A stretch of DNA of 64,000 nucleotides from Proteles cristata cristata (taxonomy: Eukaryota > Chordata > Mammalia > Carnivora > Hyaenidae). This document shows, in pieces, positions 12,139 to 23,029 of this stretch. Below the pieces are notes generated by a model. The model searched no databases, was not told the origin of the DNA, and saw only the letters and a list, made by a program, of their open reading frames with translations. Position numbers and translations under genes: made by a program. Within the stretch, counting starts at the first letter, position 1; each line of letters opens with the position of its first letter. The stretch is taken from contig JAESUZ010001058.1 of assembly GCA_017311185.1 (NCBI GenBank), positions 372,001 to 436,000 on the forward strand. The letters run 5' to 3'.

Positions 12139-12607
12139 GTACCCCAATGTTCATAGCAGCACTCTCAACAATATCTAAAACATGGAAAGAGCGTAAGTGT
12201 CCATCAACGGGTGAATGGATCAAGAAGATGTGGTTTATCTATACCATGGAATACTACACGGCAATGAGAAAGAATGAAATCTGGCCATGTGTAGCAACAT
12301 GGATGGACCTTGAGGGTGTTATGCTGAGCGAAATAAGTCAGGCAGAGAAGGACAAATATCATATGTTTGCACGTATAGGAGGATTAGGAGGAACTTAACT
12401 GAGGACCATGGGGGAGAAGAAGGGGGGAAATGGTGGGGGAAAGGGAGAGAGGCAAACCATGAGAGACTCTTGAATACTGAGAAACAAACTGAGGACTGAT
12501 GGATGTGGGGGGCAGGGGGGAGATGGGCATGGAGGAGGGCACTTGTGGGGATAAGCACTGAGTGTTATATGGAAACCAACTTGACAATAAACTATTTGTA
12601 AAAAAAA
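12133..12607 (+). mobile_element. young carnivore L1 3' end (ORF2 C-terminus, 3' UTR, poly-A)
   Basis: Plus-strand late ORF2 starts at 'cacatgtaccccaatgttca'. The frame 12147-12398 encodes the ORF2 C-terminus (WIKKMW, YTMEYYTAM, ATWMDLEGVML). The G-rich 3' UTR (about 12405-12550) and a poly-A at about 12599-12614 follow. The right TSD 'aaaaaaagttggccctg' is at 12608-12624. The reverse-transcriptase and endonuclease domains are absent, so it is dead on arrival. Only the terminal part of ORF2 is open; it should not be annotated as a gene. Confidence 0.95.
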
Positions 12608-12624
12608 AAAAAAAGTTGGCCCTG

Positions 12625-12951
12625 AAAAAAAAAATCAGTCTTGTGGGAAGCTGATGCTGATTCACATTTTTTTAGGATTACCCTGTTGTGGAGTCTTTTT
12701 GCCAGCTGGCCTTGCATTCCACGAACAAGTAGGCAAGTCCCTTCTCTCTTTGGTGGAGACCCAAATATATCTCAGAGTCTTATATCTCATTCCAAAGAAG
12801 TGAGTGAAATTCTGAGGCAGCTTTTATTTATCTGCTTACTTCTATAGACCGAGATTTATGCTATAAAGATAATTGAAGTGAATGGCCAAATGTTAACCAA
12901 AGAAATTTCCCAGTCACAATATCCCCTCTTTATTCTACAGGCTCCAGCACA
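12625..12951. other. unassigned non-coding stretch
   Basis: Nothing recognised beyond a short A-run near 12625-12634. Confidence 0.4.
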
Positions 12952-13032
12952 CTTTGGTGGGCATGAAGCTTATGTTTTTCATACTTATATAACAGGGAAG
13001 GTTTCTTTCAATATTGTGGGTACTTAATAGGT
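12952..13032. repeat. 81-bp dispersed duplicate, copy A
   Basis: About 91% identical (7 mismatches, no gaps) to 15090-15170 in the same orientation. It begins 'ctttggtgggcatgaag'. No terminal inverted repeats, poly-A or TSD are visible. Confidence 0.93.
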
Positions 13033-13429
13033 GTCTGTGGCCTTGAAGGTATAAATGATTATGCTATGCTATACTCATGGCACGTGATCAAATTACACTT
13101 GTGCACAAAAGAATCCAGATTGCACTTTTTCTGTGTTTTTAAATACTTGAAATCCAGTAAGAATCTTTAAGAATTAACACACCTGTCTTTCAAGTACATT
13201 TACATTGTGTGGACATTCATAACTGTCACATTCTCATGGCATTTATAAGTTTGGGTAAACAGCAAGAGAAAGGAATTCAACAGGCAGTGAGTAATTACGA
13301 AAAACAATCTATATCTCAAGAAAAGGATATTTTGAACTTCATGTTTAAACTGAATCTTCCCTAGAATGAACTTGCTCCTTTCTCCTATAAACCTAATAGC
13401 TCTTCTAGGAAGAATCATGAATTAAAATC

Positions 13430-13960
13430 CAGAGATGAAAGTATGATGAGAAACAGGAGTTTTTCCTGACCTTGAAGTAACTCCCCACAGAGGAGTTATC
13501 AATTACAATTAAAAAAATTTGGCGTGTTTAGAGTGAAGAAACCTAACAGACGCCAGTCAAACCAAGTGATCAAAATTAACAACATCAGTACTGAGATAGC
13601 AACAACATGTGCCTCCTAATAGTGTGCACTGAGAAGGACATGTCACCTCTGTGATATTCCTACTAAAAGTGCATAAACTGAAAAGAATCACAAGAAAACA
13701 TCAGACAAACCCAAACTGGTGAAACTTTTACAAAATAACTGGCCAAACCTCTTTAACTTTCAAGGCCGCTGAAAGCAAAGAAACATGAATGTAATGTTTC
13801 AGAGAACAAGCGAGGATGAAACTAAAAACAACAAAAAAATCTTACATTGGATTCTGGACCAGAAGAAGGACATTAGTGAGATAATTGGTAAAATTTGAAT
13901 AAGGTCTACAGTTTAGGCAATAAATTGATTGAAACTCTAAAGGTTTGAGAATTATTGAAT
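13430..13960 (+). mobile_element. ancient L1M 3' UTR
   Basis: Non-coding 3' part of an old L1 in plus orientation: 'cagacaaacccaaactgg', 'tacaaaataactggcc', 'ttctggaccagaagaagga' and 'ttgaataaggtctacag' occur in the consensus order. Heavily diverged. Confidence 0.7.
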
Positions 13961-14819
13961 TTGATAATATATATATATATTATGCTAAAGTTTTATAATT
14001 CCACAAATTATGAAATTTAGAAAACCAGTATGTGTCAGGGTCAATTGCTTAAAGAAAACCTGCCTCTGATTGAACTGTGAGAGAAAGTGAGAATTCATTT
14101 GAATTTCTTACAACTTCTTGTTCACACCTGGGATGTGGGATCAGCTAACACTTCTATGAGAGACATTGGTTGCTTGAAATGAACGTGTTTCATATCTTTC
14201 CTACTAGTGAGGACATACACACATATGTGTATCGTTAATGCATCTCATTCTAGATAATATATGAAGATGATAATCCAAATTATCCATACTCATTCTACCC
14301 TACATTGGCCTGACACCTTGTTTTTCATTGTTCACAGTTGGAGTGTTCACAGATTAAAAATTTTCATTTCTGTGCTCTGGAAATCTTCAGGAGATAAAAC
14401 TGCTGCTAGGAATGAGAAAATAACATTTACTGTGTTCTGTGAGACTGTTCAAATATAACCTACATCAACGTCCTTGTTAATCTTTTCAAATAATGACATG
14501 TACCTTACTTGGCAATGTCCCAACTTTAAAATAAAAGTAGAAAAGTATGTTTCAATTTGAAAACAAATTCTATGGCTAAGATTAGTCTCAGAAATTATTT
14601 ATCATCCTTGATTCCTGTGCTTAAAAACATGGTTTTAAGGAAGTATTCATGTTTGTTTTCTTTTTTTAGCAGCGGTACTTTCTTCTCCTGCAGACTTATA
14701 ATGGTAGGAACAGAAAAGACCAGCCCTGTGGGTTCTGGCTCTCTCTCTGCCATTCACCAAATTGCCTCCATTTTTTTTCAGTTGTAAGGAGAAGGGATTG
14801 GGTAAGGAAGCGTTCTTAA
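13961..14819. other. unassigned non-coding stretch
   Basis: A short (AT)n run lies at 13969-13981. No gene or family recognised in the rest. Confidence 0.4.
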
Positions 14820-15350
14820 ATCTTGTACTGTGGACCTTTTTAACAGTCCAATGAAGCCTATGACCTCTTCTTAAAATAATATTTTTAAATGGATAAAATA
14901 AATATATATAATTATAAGATACTAAATTACGTAAAATACAGTATTCAAAAGAATTTAAACATAAATATGGTAATATATGTATTTTAATAACATTAAATAT
15001 CTAGCAGTAAATCTAATAATTACCATAATTTCAAAAATGTGATGAGCATAAATCATACCTGTAACATTTGCAATGTGATATGAAGACATCTTTGGTGGGC
15101 ATGAAGTTTATGTTTTTCATACTTATGTAACAGGGAAGGTTTCTTTCAATACTGCATGTACTTAATGGGTACAGGTGATGCCCCTGTGGTTTGTTGCTCA
15201 CAGTTGAAATGGAAAGAAATAGTACATTTCAATTAGAGATTAGTTAAAACAAAAATGTAGTTGTTTCCACATCCAAGTTCTCAGATCCTCCGTATGCTTT
15301 CCAAGGATTCCTCAGCTATGAACCTCTGGACCAGATGACCTCCAGGTTCT
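14820..15350 (+). mobile_element. ancient MER-type interspersed repeat, interrupted
   Basis: The segment resembles a mammal-wide medium-reiterated repeat: 'aagcctatgacctcttctt' near the left and 'gtggtttgttgctcacag' and 'ccacatccaagttctcaga' near the right. I could not fix its class. The middle is disrupted by the 81-bp foreign piece at 15090-15170. Confidence 0.5.
15090..15170. repeat. 81-bp dispersed duplicate, copy B
   Basis: Second copy of the 12952-13032 segment. Here it sits inside the older MER-type repeat and replaces part of that repeat's expected sequence, so this copy is probably the acceptor. Confidence 0.93.
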
Positions 15351-15639
15351 CTTCTGGCCTCATAAGTCTGTCATTTCTATAATCTTCTACAGCCAGCTAC
15401 CTTGAGGGGGACCCTAGTCAACCATATGTATATGTGTGTGTGCCTCTCTGGGGACTCAAGTTTAACGAGATATCAAAATATTTCATTTGCAAGTCTTGGC
15501 TGCTGTACAGCACTTAGCAAAGCAGAGCCAGTTTTCCTAGTTGAGATTGGTCAACATCAGGTTCATTTGTCTAGCATTTCACAAAATATTTTCCCACATT
15601 TGTCCAACTGCAGTTTGAAGGCTGTAACTGACAATATAA

Positions 15640-15880
15640 ATGTGCCCTAAGGTAGAAAGTCCGACCCCATTTCCCTGAGTGATCTCCAGGGTTGGCCATT
15701 ACCATGCAGATGCCCAGAGTCAGGGGATCTCCACGGATCTGCTAATTATTCCCCAGACTTTTCCACCAGCAATAAAAATCCCATTTGTTGCAGCTTATTT
15801 GCAGAACAACCCCCATTTCCACAGTGGTGGCATTAATTAGCAAAAACCTGTGAAAATTGGGACTAGAGTTTATAGGTTTG
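15640..15880. other. candidate conserved non-coding element
   Basis: Repeat-free segment with two homeodomain-like TAATTA-type cores ('gctaattattcc' near 15742 and 'ggcattaattagc' near 15828), separated by mixed-composition DNA without microsatellite. No open frame of note. That it is regulatory is inference from composition and motif pairing only. Confidence 0.25.
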
Positions 15881-17534
15881 AAGAGGAAAAAAAGAAAGGA
15901 CCCTGACTCACTTCTAAATATTCTTATAAATTCCCCTATAGCAACCAGGATCTAACAGCCCACTTGTCTTAGATGCTGTGATTTTTCATGTTAGTAGCTG
16001 TAAGTGGGAATTAACAGAGGCCTCATGTTCTCCATTAAAGTAGTGATTTTGCTGAGTCCTGAATGCAGAAAGATGGTGAATTTCTCAGATAATCAATCAC
16101 CATTTCCTAATGGTCTAGTGGCACCTCACACTGGGGCTGGAAGGATCCTGGATACTCCGTTGGCAAAGGGAAGACCCCTCCTCAGTGGGGTGCTCTAGAA
16201 ACAAACCATTTCTCCAGGGCTCCAGGATATATTCCAGATGATGATGTTGGGTTTGAGGACTGAAGAGTGATGAGAGGTGTCACTGCCCTTCAGCCTGGAA
16301 TAATACACTATCTTTGACCTCAGTGACATCTGATACACTCATACACCAAGACTGAGGATTATAGAGGAGGAAGAATAAAATTGGGAATGTTTTCATCAAT
16401 GGTTTTTATCGACTTTTTGTTTTGGAGTTTTGTTTTCCTTTGTTTTTGTTTTTAAGTTAAGTATCCTTATTTTCTATTTAACAGCTCATCCCCAAGGAGA
16501 AAATGGTGTGTCCTGCTCTAAAAAACCCAGTCACTTTCTAAGCAAGCGTGACTCTAGATTTACTTCTGAAGGGTTAAACAAATGGATAAAGGGTAATAAA
16601 TCTTCCCTCTTCACTTTCAATGAGTTTCAGAATGTTTTCCTCCCTAATTCCTACCCTGAGCCAACAATCACTGCTGACTTTAGCTAAGAATTCTGTTTTT
16701 TAATTTTTTTATAGCTGCAATGTGAGTTTCCCATGCAGTTTTTATTAACTTTGTTTCATTGCAAGCCCTTGCGAGCAAAAATGGCCCTTATTTTTATTTG
16801 GAGAAATCTATTTCAGTGACAATCTAGCCTCAGGGCAGCTATATGTCAATCTCTTTGCTTTTTTTTTCCCTACTGAAACCAGCATGGGAAAGTTGCAAGA
16901 CAAATGCCACACAAGGCAGGGCTGAAGGAAGCAGCATATCAGCCTTCATCTTTGGCCAGCTGAAGACCAGAAAGCAAAAGGAAAATGAATGAAGGGAAGG
17001 TCCAATGGTATAAGGTAGAAGAAAACTCCTGTATGTCTACTAGCTCTTATTCCCCAACAGATGGAAGGTCTTAAGTTCTCACCACTTACCAATTTTTTTC
17101 CCAGAGATGACATTATGTGGGATTATGCTGGGAGTCTGAAGTATAATATTTACAATAAGAAGCATGTCTTCTTAAAAAGGCAATGGGAGCTAAGTGCCTG
17201 ATTTTTCTAGGCTGCCACCCCAGGGCTTCCTGAACTCTTTCTTAGCTGTGACCTCTGAGATAAAGCCAATTCCTTCAAAGACAGGCACCTGGATAGGCAC
17301 CTTCCTACTGGAAGTCTACAGGAGGAATTACAGGAGATCAAACCCCACTACAAAATGGTGGTATAGTAGCAGGGCCAGTCAGTAGGTGTGAACACACTGA
17401 TACTAGCTTCCCCAGACACACACAAGCTTGTCATCTGAGCCTCAGTTGCTTGACTGAAAACAGCATTTGAAATTCCAAATCCTAAAGCTAAGTTCTAAAA
17501 ACAAATGAGAAAATATTGTAATGAGACGTAGGGA
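15881..17534. other. unassigned non-coding stretch, repeat-poor
   Basis: No gene and no confident repeat. The 16690-16960 part is mixed-composition and repeat-free. A T-run lies near 16859-16868. Confidence 0.4.
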
Positions 17535-17690
17535 GTATTAATGTCTTAGAATGAGTCTGGCACTGTCCCAGATCTTCACATCTTTACATTATTTCATTTA
17601 ATCTTCCCATCAACACTACCAAGTAGGCTTTATTTTCACCATCTTATATATGAAGATGATGTTGAGAAGAGAATTAGTAGTCAAATAAAC
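17535..17690 (-). mobile_element. MIR
   Basis: Minus-orientation MIR core and tail: 'gtctggcactgtcccagat', 'atttcatttaatcttccca', then a diverged 'gatgaggaaactgag' block. Confidence 0.7.
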
Positions 17691-17839
17691 AGCAATATAA
17701 GTTATTATGTCCTTTCTTTATCTGACATATTTAGAAAAAGAAACCTTTTTTTTTTTTTTTCCCAAGAGTAAGTTGGAAGGAACCCTAGAGACCATCTGGT
17801 CTTACTTCTCACTTTATAGCTGTTGGCTGATAGAAAAGG

Positions 17840-18005
17840 GACAAATCTGATCTATAATATGTTTTTGTAAATAAAGCTTTATTGAAACACGGCCATACTT
17901 GTTCATTTACATAATGTCTACGATTTTGTATTACAAAGGCAGAGTTGAGTAGCTTAAATGAAGATCATATGGCCCACAAAAAGGCCATGTGGGCCAACCC
18001 CTACC
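17840..18005 (+). mobile_element. hAT-type MER element fragment
   Basis: Same family as 4533-4865: 'gtaaataaagctttattga', 'ggcagagttgagtagctt', 'catatggcccacaaa' and the right end 'ggccaacccctaccag'. Confidence 0.75.
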
Positions 18006-18009
18006 AGAG

Positions 18010-18560
18010 ATGAATTTGAAAAGAATTGACATCTTTATATAGAGTTTTCCAATTCATGTATATATTTCTTCATTTATTTAGGTCTTTTTTTCCTGCAATG
18101 TTTTGTATTTTTTAGTGTACATGTCTTACTGCATTTTTTTTTTTGTTAGAAATAAATTTGTGTGTTTTCCTTTTTGATGTTATCATAAAGGGCATTTTTA
18201 ATTATATTTGTAATTGTTTGCAGTTGGGTATACAAATGCAATTTTATCAGCCTTGAGTACTGAAACCTTGCTGAACTTACATATTAGCTCTAGCATTGTT
18301 TTTGTAGATTCCTTAGGATTTTCTACATAGATAACAATGCCATCTGTGAGTAAGGACTTGTATTTTCCTTCAATCTTTATGCCTATTTTTCTCTTTCTTC
18401 CTTTATTGCATTGATATGACCTTCAGTTCAATGGCAATGGAAGTGAGAAGAGCAGCTACCCTTGTCTTTTTCATGATTGTAGGGGGAAATACACAAAGTA
18501 GCCACCTCTAAGTATAGTGTTAGCTATTGTTTATTGTTTGGAATTGAAAGTCCTTCACTT
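18010..18560 (-). mobile_element. ancient L1M ORF2 fragment
   Basis: Complement of an old L1 ORF2 middle region, with 'aaaccttgctgaacttac', 'gattccttaggattttcta' and 'aatgccatctgtgagtaa' in the order typical of antisense L1 reverse-transcriptase DNA. No open frame survives. Confidence 0.75.
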
Positions 18561-19021
18561 TCCATCTCTTTTTACATTTTGAAAGAATGATTTTTTTGAC
18601 AGGATGAATGAGTGAATAAAAAGTAATCTAAAATCGGAATATTCACTAATTGAGTCTCGCCCCATGTTCAGACTGGCTAGCTGGCCTGCCTGATAGGGAA
18701 AGAGGGAATAGGGGTCTGACAGAAAGTAGTACAAAAATCCCATTCTAGAGCTGGTGATCTTTTGAGAGAAAGTCTTGAGTAAAGGTGTAAAATGGTACAA
18801 CTGCTTTGAAATACTGCTTGATGGTTTCTGATGAAGTTAAACATTTGCCTGCACTCTGACCCAATGATTCTCTTCTGCATATCTACATGGAAGAAATAAG
18901 TGTATATGACAATAAAAGACTCATACAGGAACTTTCATACTGGCTTTATTTATAAAGCCCCAAATTAGAGACAACCTAAATGTGCATCAGCAGGGAAGGG
19001 TTTTAAAAGTTGTGGTATACC

Positions 19022-19240
19022 GGGGCGCCTGGGTGGCTTAGTCGGTTAAGCGTCCGACTTTCGCTTGGGTCATGATCTCTCGGTTGGTGGGTTCGAGCCC
19101 CGCGTCGGGCTCTGTGCTGACTGCCAGCTCAGAGCCTGGAGGCTGCTTCAGTCTGTGACTCCTCTCTCTCTGACCCTCCCCTGCTCACGCTGTCTCTCTC
19201 TCTCTCTCTCCTAGAAATAAATAAACATTTAAAAAAAAAA
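19022..19240 (+). mobile_element. SINEC, full length, young
   Basis: Head 'ggggcgcctgggtggctta', tRNA B-box-like 'ggttcgagccc', CT tract at about 19191-19211, and A-rich tail 'aataaataaacattt' plus poly-A. Exact 17-bp TSDs 'aaaagttgtggtatacc' at 19005-19021 and 19238-19254. The intact head and exact TSD show a recent insertion. The TSD contains the two C bases of the L1 5' edge, so it entered after that L1. Confidence 0.97.
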
Positions 19241-19252
19241 AGTTGTGGTATA

Positions 19253-19765
19253 CCAAGGGATACAGAAATGCTGATGCATGGGAGCACATGTACCCCAATG
19301 TTCATAGCAGCACTCTCAAGAATAGCTAAAACATGGAAAGAGCCTAAGTGTCCATCAACAGATGAATGGATCAAGAAGATGTGGTTTATCTATACCATGG
19401 AATACTTACTACATGGCAATGAGAAAGAATGAAACCTGGCCATGTGTAGCAACTTGGATGGACCTTGAGGGTGTTATGCTGAGTGAAATAAGTCAGGCAG
19501 AGAAGGACAAATATCATATGCTTGCACGTATAGGAGGATTAGGAGGAACTTGACGGGGGAACAAGGGGGAGAAGAAGGGGGGAAATGGTGGGGGAAAGGG
19601 AGAGAGGCAAACCATGAGAGACTCTTGAAGGCTGACAAAAACTGAGGACTGATGGATGTAGGGGGGAGGGGGAGATGGGCATGGAGGAGGACACTTGTGG
19701 GGATGAGCACTGTTATGTGGAAACCAACTTGACAATAAACTATTTGTAAAAATAAATAAATAAAT
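19253..19765 (+). mobile_element. young carnivore L1, 5'-truncated, with TSD
   Basis: Starts at about 'ccaagggatacagaaatg' in late ORF2 and runs through the C-terminal ORF2 frame (19362-19553: ATWMDLEGVML, ISQAEKDKYHML), the G-rich 3' UTR and an AAAT-rich tail. The right TSD 'aaaagttgtggtata' is at 19766-19780; its left partner is at 19005-19019, ahead of the later SINE. The frame carries a four-base insertion-like change in 'gaatacttactacatgg' compared with the copy at 12.25 kb. Non-autonomous fragment. Confidence 0.95.
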
Positions 19766-20160
19766 AAAAGTTGTGGTATATTTTACAATGGACTATTACT
19801 CAGGAGTAAAAAGGAATTCCTCACACATGAGGTTCTATGGATAAACCTGAAGACCATTATACTACATGAAAGAAGCCAGACTCAAAAGAGTACATACTGT
19901 TTGGTTCCATTCACATGAAGTTCTAGAATAGGTAAAACTAATCCATAGTGATAAAAATCAGAACAGTTATTACCTGTGATGGGCAAAGAGGCAGGGACTG
20001 ACTGGAAAAGAACAGAAAGGGACTTTCTGGGAAAGTGAAAATATTCTAAATCATGATTGTGGTGTTGGGCTCATTGGGGTATGTGTTTGTCAAAACTCAA
20101 ACTGTATATGTAAGACCTATACATTTCACAGAATATAAATCAAGCCTCAACAAAAGGGAT

Positions 20161-21519
20161 TCTTGAACACCAACATTTATACTTAAGGAAATCGAGGCCC
20201 AAGACAGTAAAATGGGTTTTACCAAGCTCCCCAGTCTGTCAGAACCATGTTAAGACTTTGCACTTTGCTGCAGCTGTGACTTACATGGAGCCATTGCATC
20301 TATCAGCACTCAGTAAATGCTTTCACAGAATTTATACTGGGATCAAGAGAAGGTAACTCCTTTTCAGAGTAGTGAGAAGTTCAAAATATGTTATAATAAA
20401 TTTGCTCATCTATACAAATTAAAATTTGTTGGATCATGAGGCGTTTCTTTGATTTTTTTTTTTTACAACTATATATTTTCCCCCAGGTAAGTAGATGCTT
20501 TGTTTTCCTGAGTTACACAGGAGGCATTTAAGCAACTGAACTGAAATATCTGCCTTAATTTTTAGTCCAGAAAAGGCAGTATAACAGAGGGGGGGGGAAA
20601 GAGACCTGGGGGCTAACTTATCTCCATATCTGGGGATCATAATTGCCTACTATGCAAGCTTATTATGGGAGCCTAAGACTGTGCCTAGCATAATACTTGG
20701 CTATAATAGGATCTCAACAAACAGATGGTTTTAGTAACATTAGAGCTTGTCTTTTCTCTAGCCATATGGGAAAACTGACCCTAAACTCCATCACCCCCAG
20801 CCCATCACCCCTGCCCCATTCCAAATCTATCTCTAGGTCAGAGATTCAAAAGCAAAGTAGATTATGAGGGCTGTCTTAAGCCAAAATGATGAAGTCACAT
20901 TCTGGTACAGCTTTAACTCAGGTTGTTAGGAAACTGGAGAAGAATGACGCTTCAAGTATCAAGAGCAAGAAACAAAAGGGGAGATGGGTAGCCTGAGCTC
21001 CAAACTTCAAACCTAGACCAAGCAACAATTCCAAAACAGCCTCAAACTGGGGCATAACGAACCATTATGTAACCAGAAGGCTCCTTTATTTATTCCATTG
21101 GCAAACATTTCCTGCTTGGTTTTGTATAAACATGGGTGCAGAATTTCCTAGCAGCCGTATCTTCTGTGGGGCTAGCTATCATTACCCTGTTTGGTTGGAA
21201 GGTTACCTCATTGTTTTAGCAGTTTCCTTCCCCCCCTCACACCAGACACTTTGGTGAACTGGCTCCATTTAGGGATCAGGAGTTAGGTTAAATGCTTTTG
21301 GAATAACAATACAACAAGGTTGAGTTGTCCCAAGAAGCATCAGCTATGTGGGAAAAAACCTTCCCTGGAAGACCTTGAAGCTCAAGTAGTTCCTCAGCTT
21401 TTCTGAGAGGTGGAAAGAATGCAAAGATATATAAGGGCATAATCCAGGTTGGGGGCATTCTGCCTTGGTGACACTATGTGTACATGACAGAACTTGGTAT
21501 GTTCCAGAGGCTATTCTAA
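20161..21519. other. unassigned non-coding stretch
   Basis: No gene. Possible MIR remnants at about 20160-20330. A G-run lies at 20589-20597. The rest is not assigned. Confidence 0.4.
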
Positions 21520-21715
21520 GAACTTCAGAAATATTAAACAATTCCATGAACATATATAGTCCTATAAGAGAGACACTACTTATTCCCACTTTACATATGA
21601 GAAAATTGAGGCACAGAAATCAAGACAATGAAGTTAATAAATGGCAGAGCCCATATTCAAGCGCAGACAGGTGAGCTCTAGACTCTGTGTCTTATACACT
21701 TTGCCATACCACTGA
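21520..21715 (-). mobile_element. MIR
   Basis: Minus-orientation MIR, well kept: 'actttacatatgagaaaatt', 'gaggcacagaaatcaag', 'aatggcagagcccatattca' and 'agactctgtgtcttatac'. Confidence 0.85.
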
Positions 21716-21894
21716 CATACAATTCCTAGGGAAAAGGAGGTGGAATAGATTTGAAATGTCTTCCATGTCACTCGAAGTCCCTGCCTTGCCAACTTGCTCC
21801 TTGAACATAACAATAAATATGTATTAAGAACCACCATGTTCTGGGCTATGTCCTAGTAATTCAGAGTGAGATAGGACATAGATCCTGTTCTCTA

Positions 21895-22070
21895 GACCAG
21901 TGTGTTCACCACTATCCACATTTAATTAACTAAAATTAAACGGGATTTAAAACTTATGTCCTCAGCTGCACTAGGTGCATTGAAAGTGCTAAATAACCAC
22001 ACATGTCTGTAGCTAGTGTGTTGAGCAGTATAGGTAAAAAGCATTTCCATCATTGCAGAAAGTTCTCTTA
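21895..22070 (-). mobile_element. MER3-like hAT element
   Basis: The right end 'gcatttccatcattgcagaa' and the internal 'gtgctaaataaccacacatg' match the family with TGTCCAATA ends. The same family occurs at 53875-54065. The name is by recollection of the consensus. Confidence 0.55.
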
Positions 22071-22081
22071 GAAAGCAAGGT

Positions 22082-22260
22082 TTTTAGACCTTTGCTATTC
22101 AGGGAGCTCTGAACCTAGCAGTGTCAATCAGTAGGAGCTTGCTAGTAATGCAGTGCCTCAGGCCCTGCTTCAGACCTACTGGGTCAGAATCTTCATTCTA
22201 ACAAAATTCCAAGAGATTCCTGTGTACCTTAAAGTTCAAGAAGCACTTCAGTCTAGATAG
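22082..22260 (+). mobile_element. MER5A-like hAT element
   Basis: Contains 'cctgcttcagacctactggg', 'tcagaatcttcattcta' and 'caagagattcctgtg', the middle and 3' part of the short MER5A-type element. Confidence 0.75.
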
Positions 22261-22569
22261 AAACTTCTTTCTTCCTATAATTTCTATTTTACCAATAATC
22301 CCCTTAACTCTTTTTACTGCAAATGCACACATAAACCTCATTATTCTCATTCCCTGCTAAATTATTAAGTGATAACTAAGATATTTACAATCAAATAGAA
22401 TGATTCCTTTCTCCCTAGAGCATGTGCCTTACATATGTAATTTAAAGAACCTAAGCTGTTTAAATTGAAAAAACAAAAAGATAATGTTGGAGTGACAGGC
22501 AGTGGGTTCTGTCTGATAATCCCTCAAACTCCTAAGTCTAAAAAGGGTCTAGAAAGAAAAGCTTAGACA

Positions 22570-22740
22570 GGATGGAGCAGTGTAGAGAACCTGAGCCTGA
22601 TTATCAGAGCCATGTGGGTGCCAGTTTTGAATCTCTTCTAAGTAACTGAATAGCCATGGGAAAATTACTGAAACATTCTGGAGTCTAGGTTCCTCACATA
22701 TAAAATGAAGAGGATTGTGATGGTCATTTCCAGCTCAAAA
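22570..22740 (+). mobile_element. MIR
   Basis: Plus-orientation head and core: 'gatggagcagtgtagag', 'tgccagttttgaatctctt', then 'tcacatataaaatgaagagg'. Confidence 0.75.
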
Positions 22741-23029
22741 ACTCTTTTTCCTATGGAGCTTGTGGATAAAGGAAGAAAAATGAGGAAGAAATGATCCTTT
22801 GAGGTGGGGTGTTAGCCTTGGATAATAATGAGAGAAGGATTATTTTACTCACATAAAAAGGAATCTCACTATAAAGAATCTTCCTTCACAAGCAGAATTC
22901 AGCATGAAATAGAGTCATCACAGACCTTGTATCCAATGGGTCATTTGAGACAATTATAAAGTATCTCCTAGCACTAAAGCGATTTCCTTAATGATCTTCA
23001 CCCCTTTCTATAGCCACACCCACTATCAT

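Larger units (their letters stand above)
18775..20160 (+). mobile_element. ancient L1M 3' end, host of a nested L1 and SINE
   Basis: Plus-strand L1M late ORF2 ('ctgacccaatgattctctt') continues to 'agagacaacctaaatgtgca' (before 19005). It resumes at 19781 with 'ttttacaatggactattact', then 'tggttccattcacatgaag', 'tctagaataggtaaaacta', and the 3' end 'catttcacagaatataaat' near 20140. About 760 bp of younger DNA interrupts it. Confidence 0.85.

Noticed and set aside
12147..12398. Open frame similar to a protein (ATWMDLEGVML block)
   Set aside because: It is the C-terminal tail of L1 ORF2 in a 5'-truncated, inverted insertion. It is not a gene.
19022..19094. tRNA gene
   Set aside because: The A/B-box-like sequence belongs to the tRNA-Lys-derived head of a SINE. 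It is followed directly by SINE body and A-rich tail.
19362..19553. Open frame nearly identical to the one at 12147
   Set aside because: Same L1 ORF2 tail in another truncated copy.
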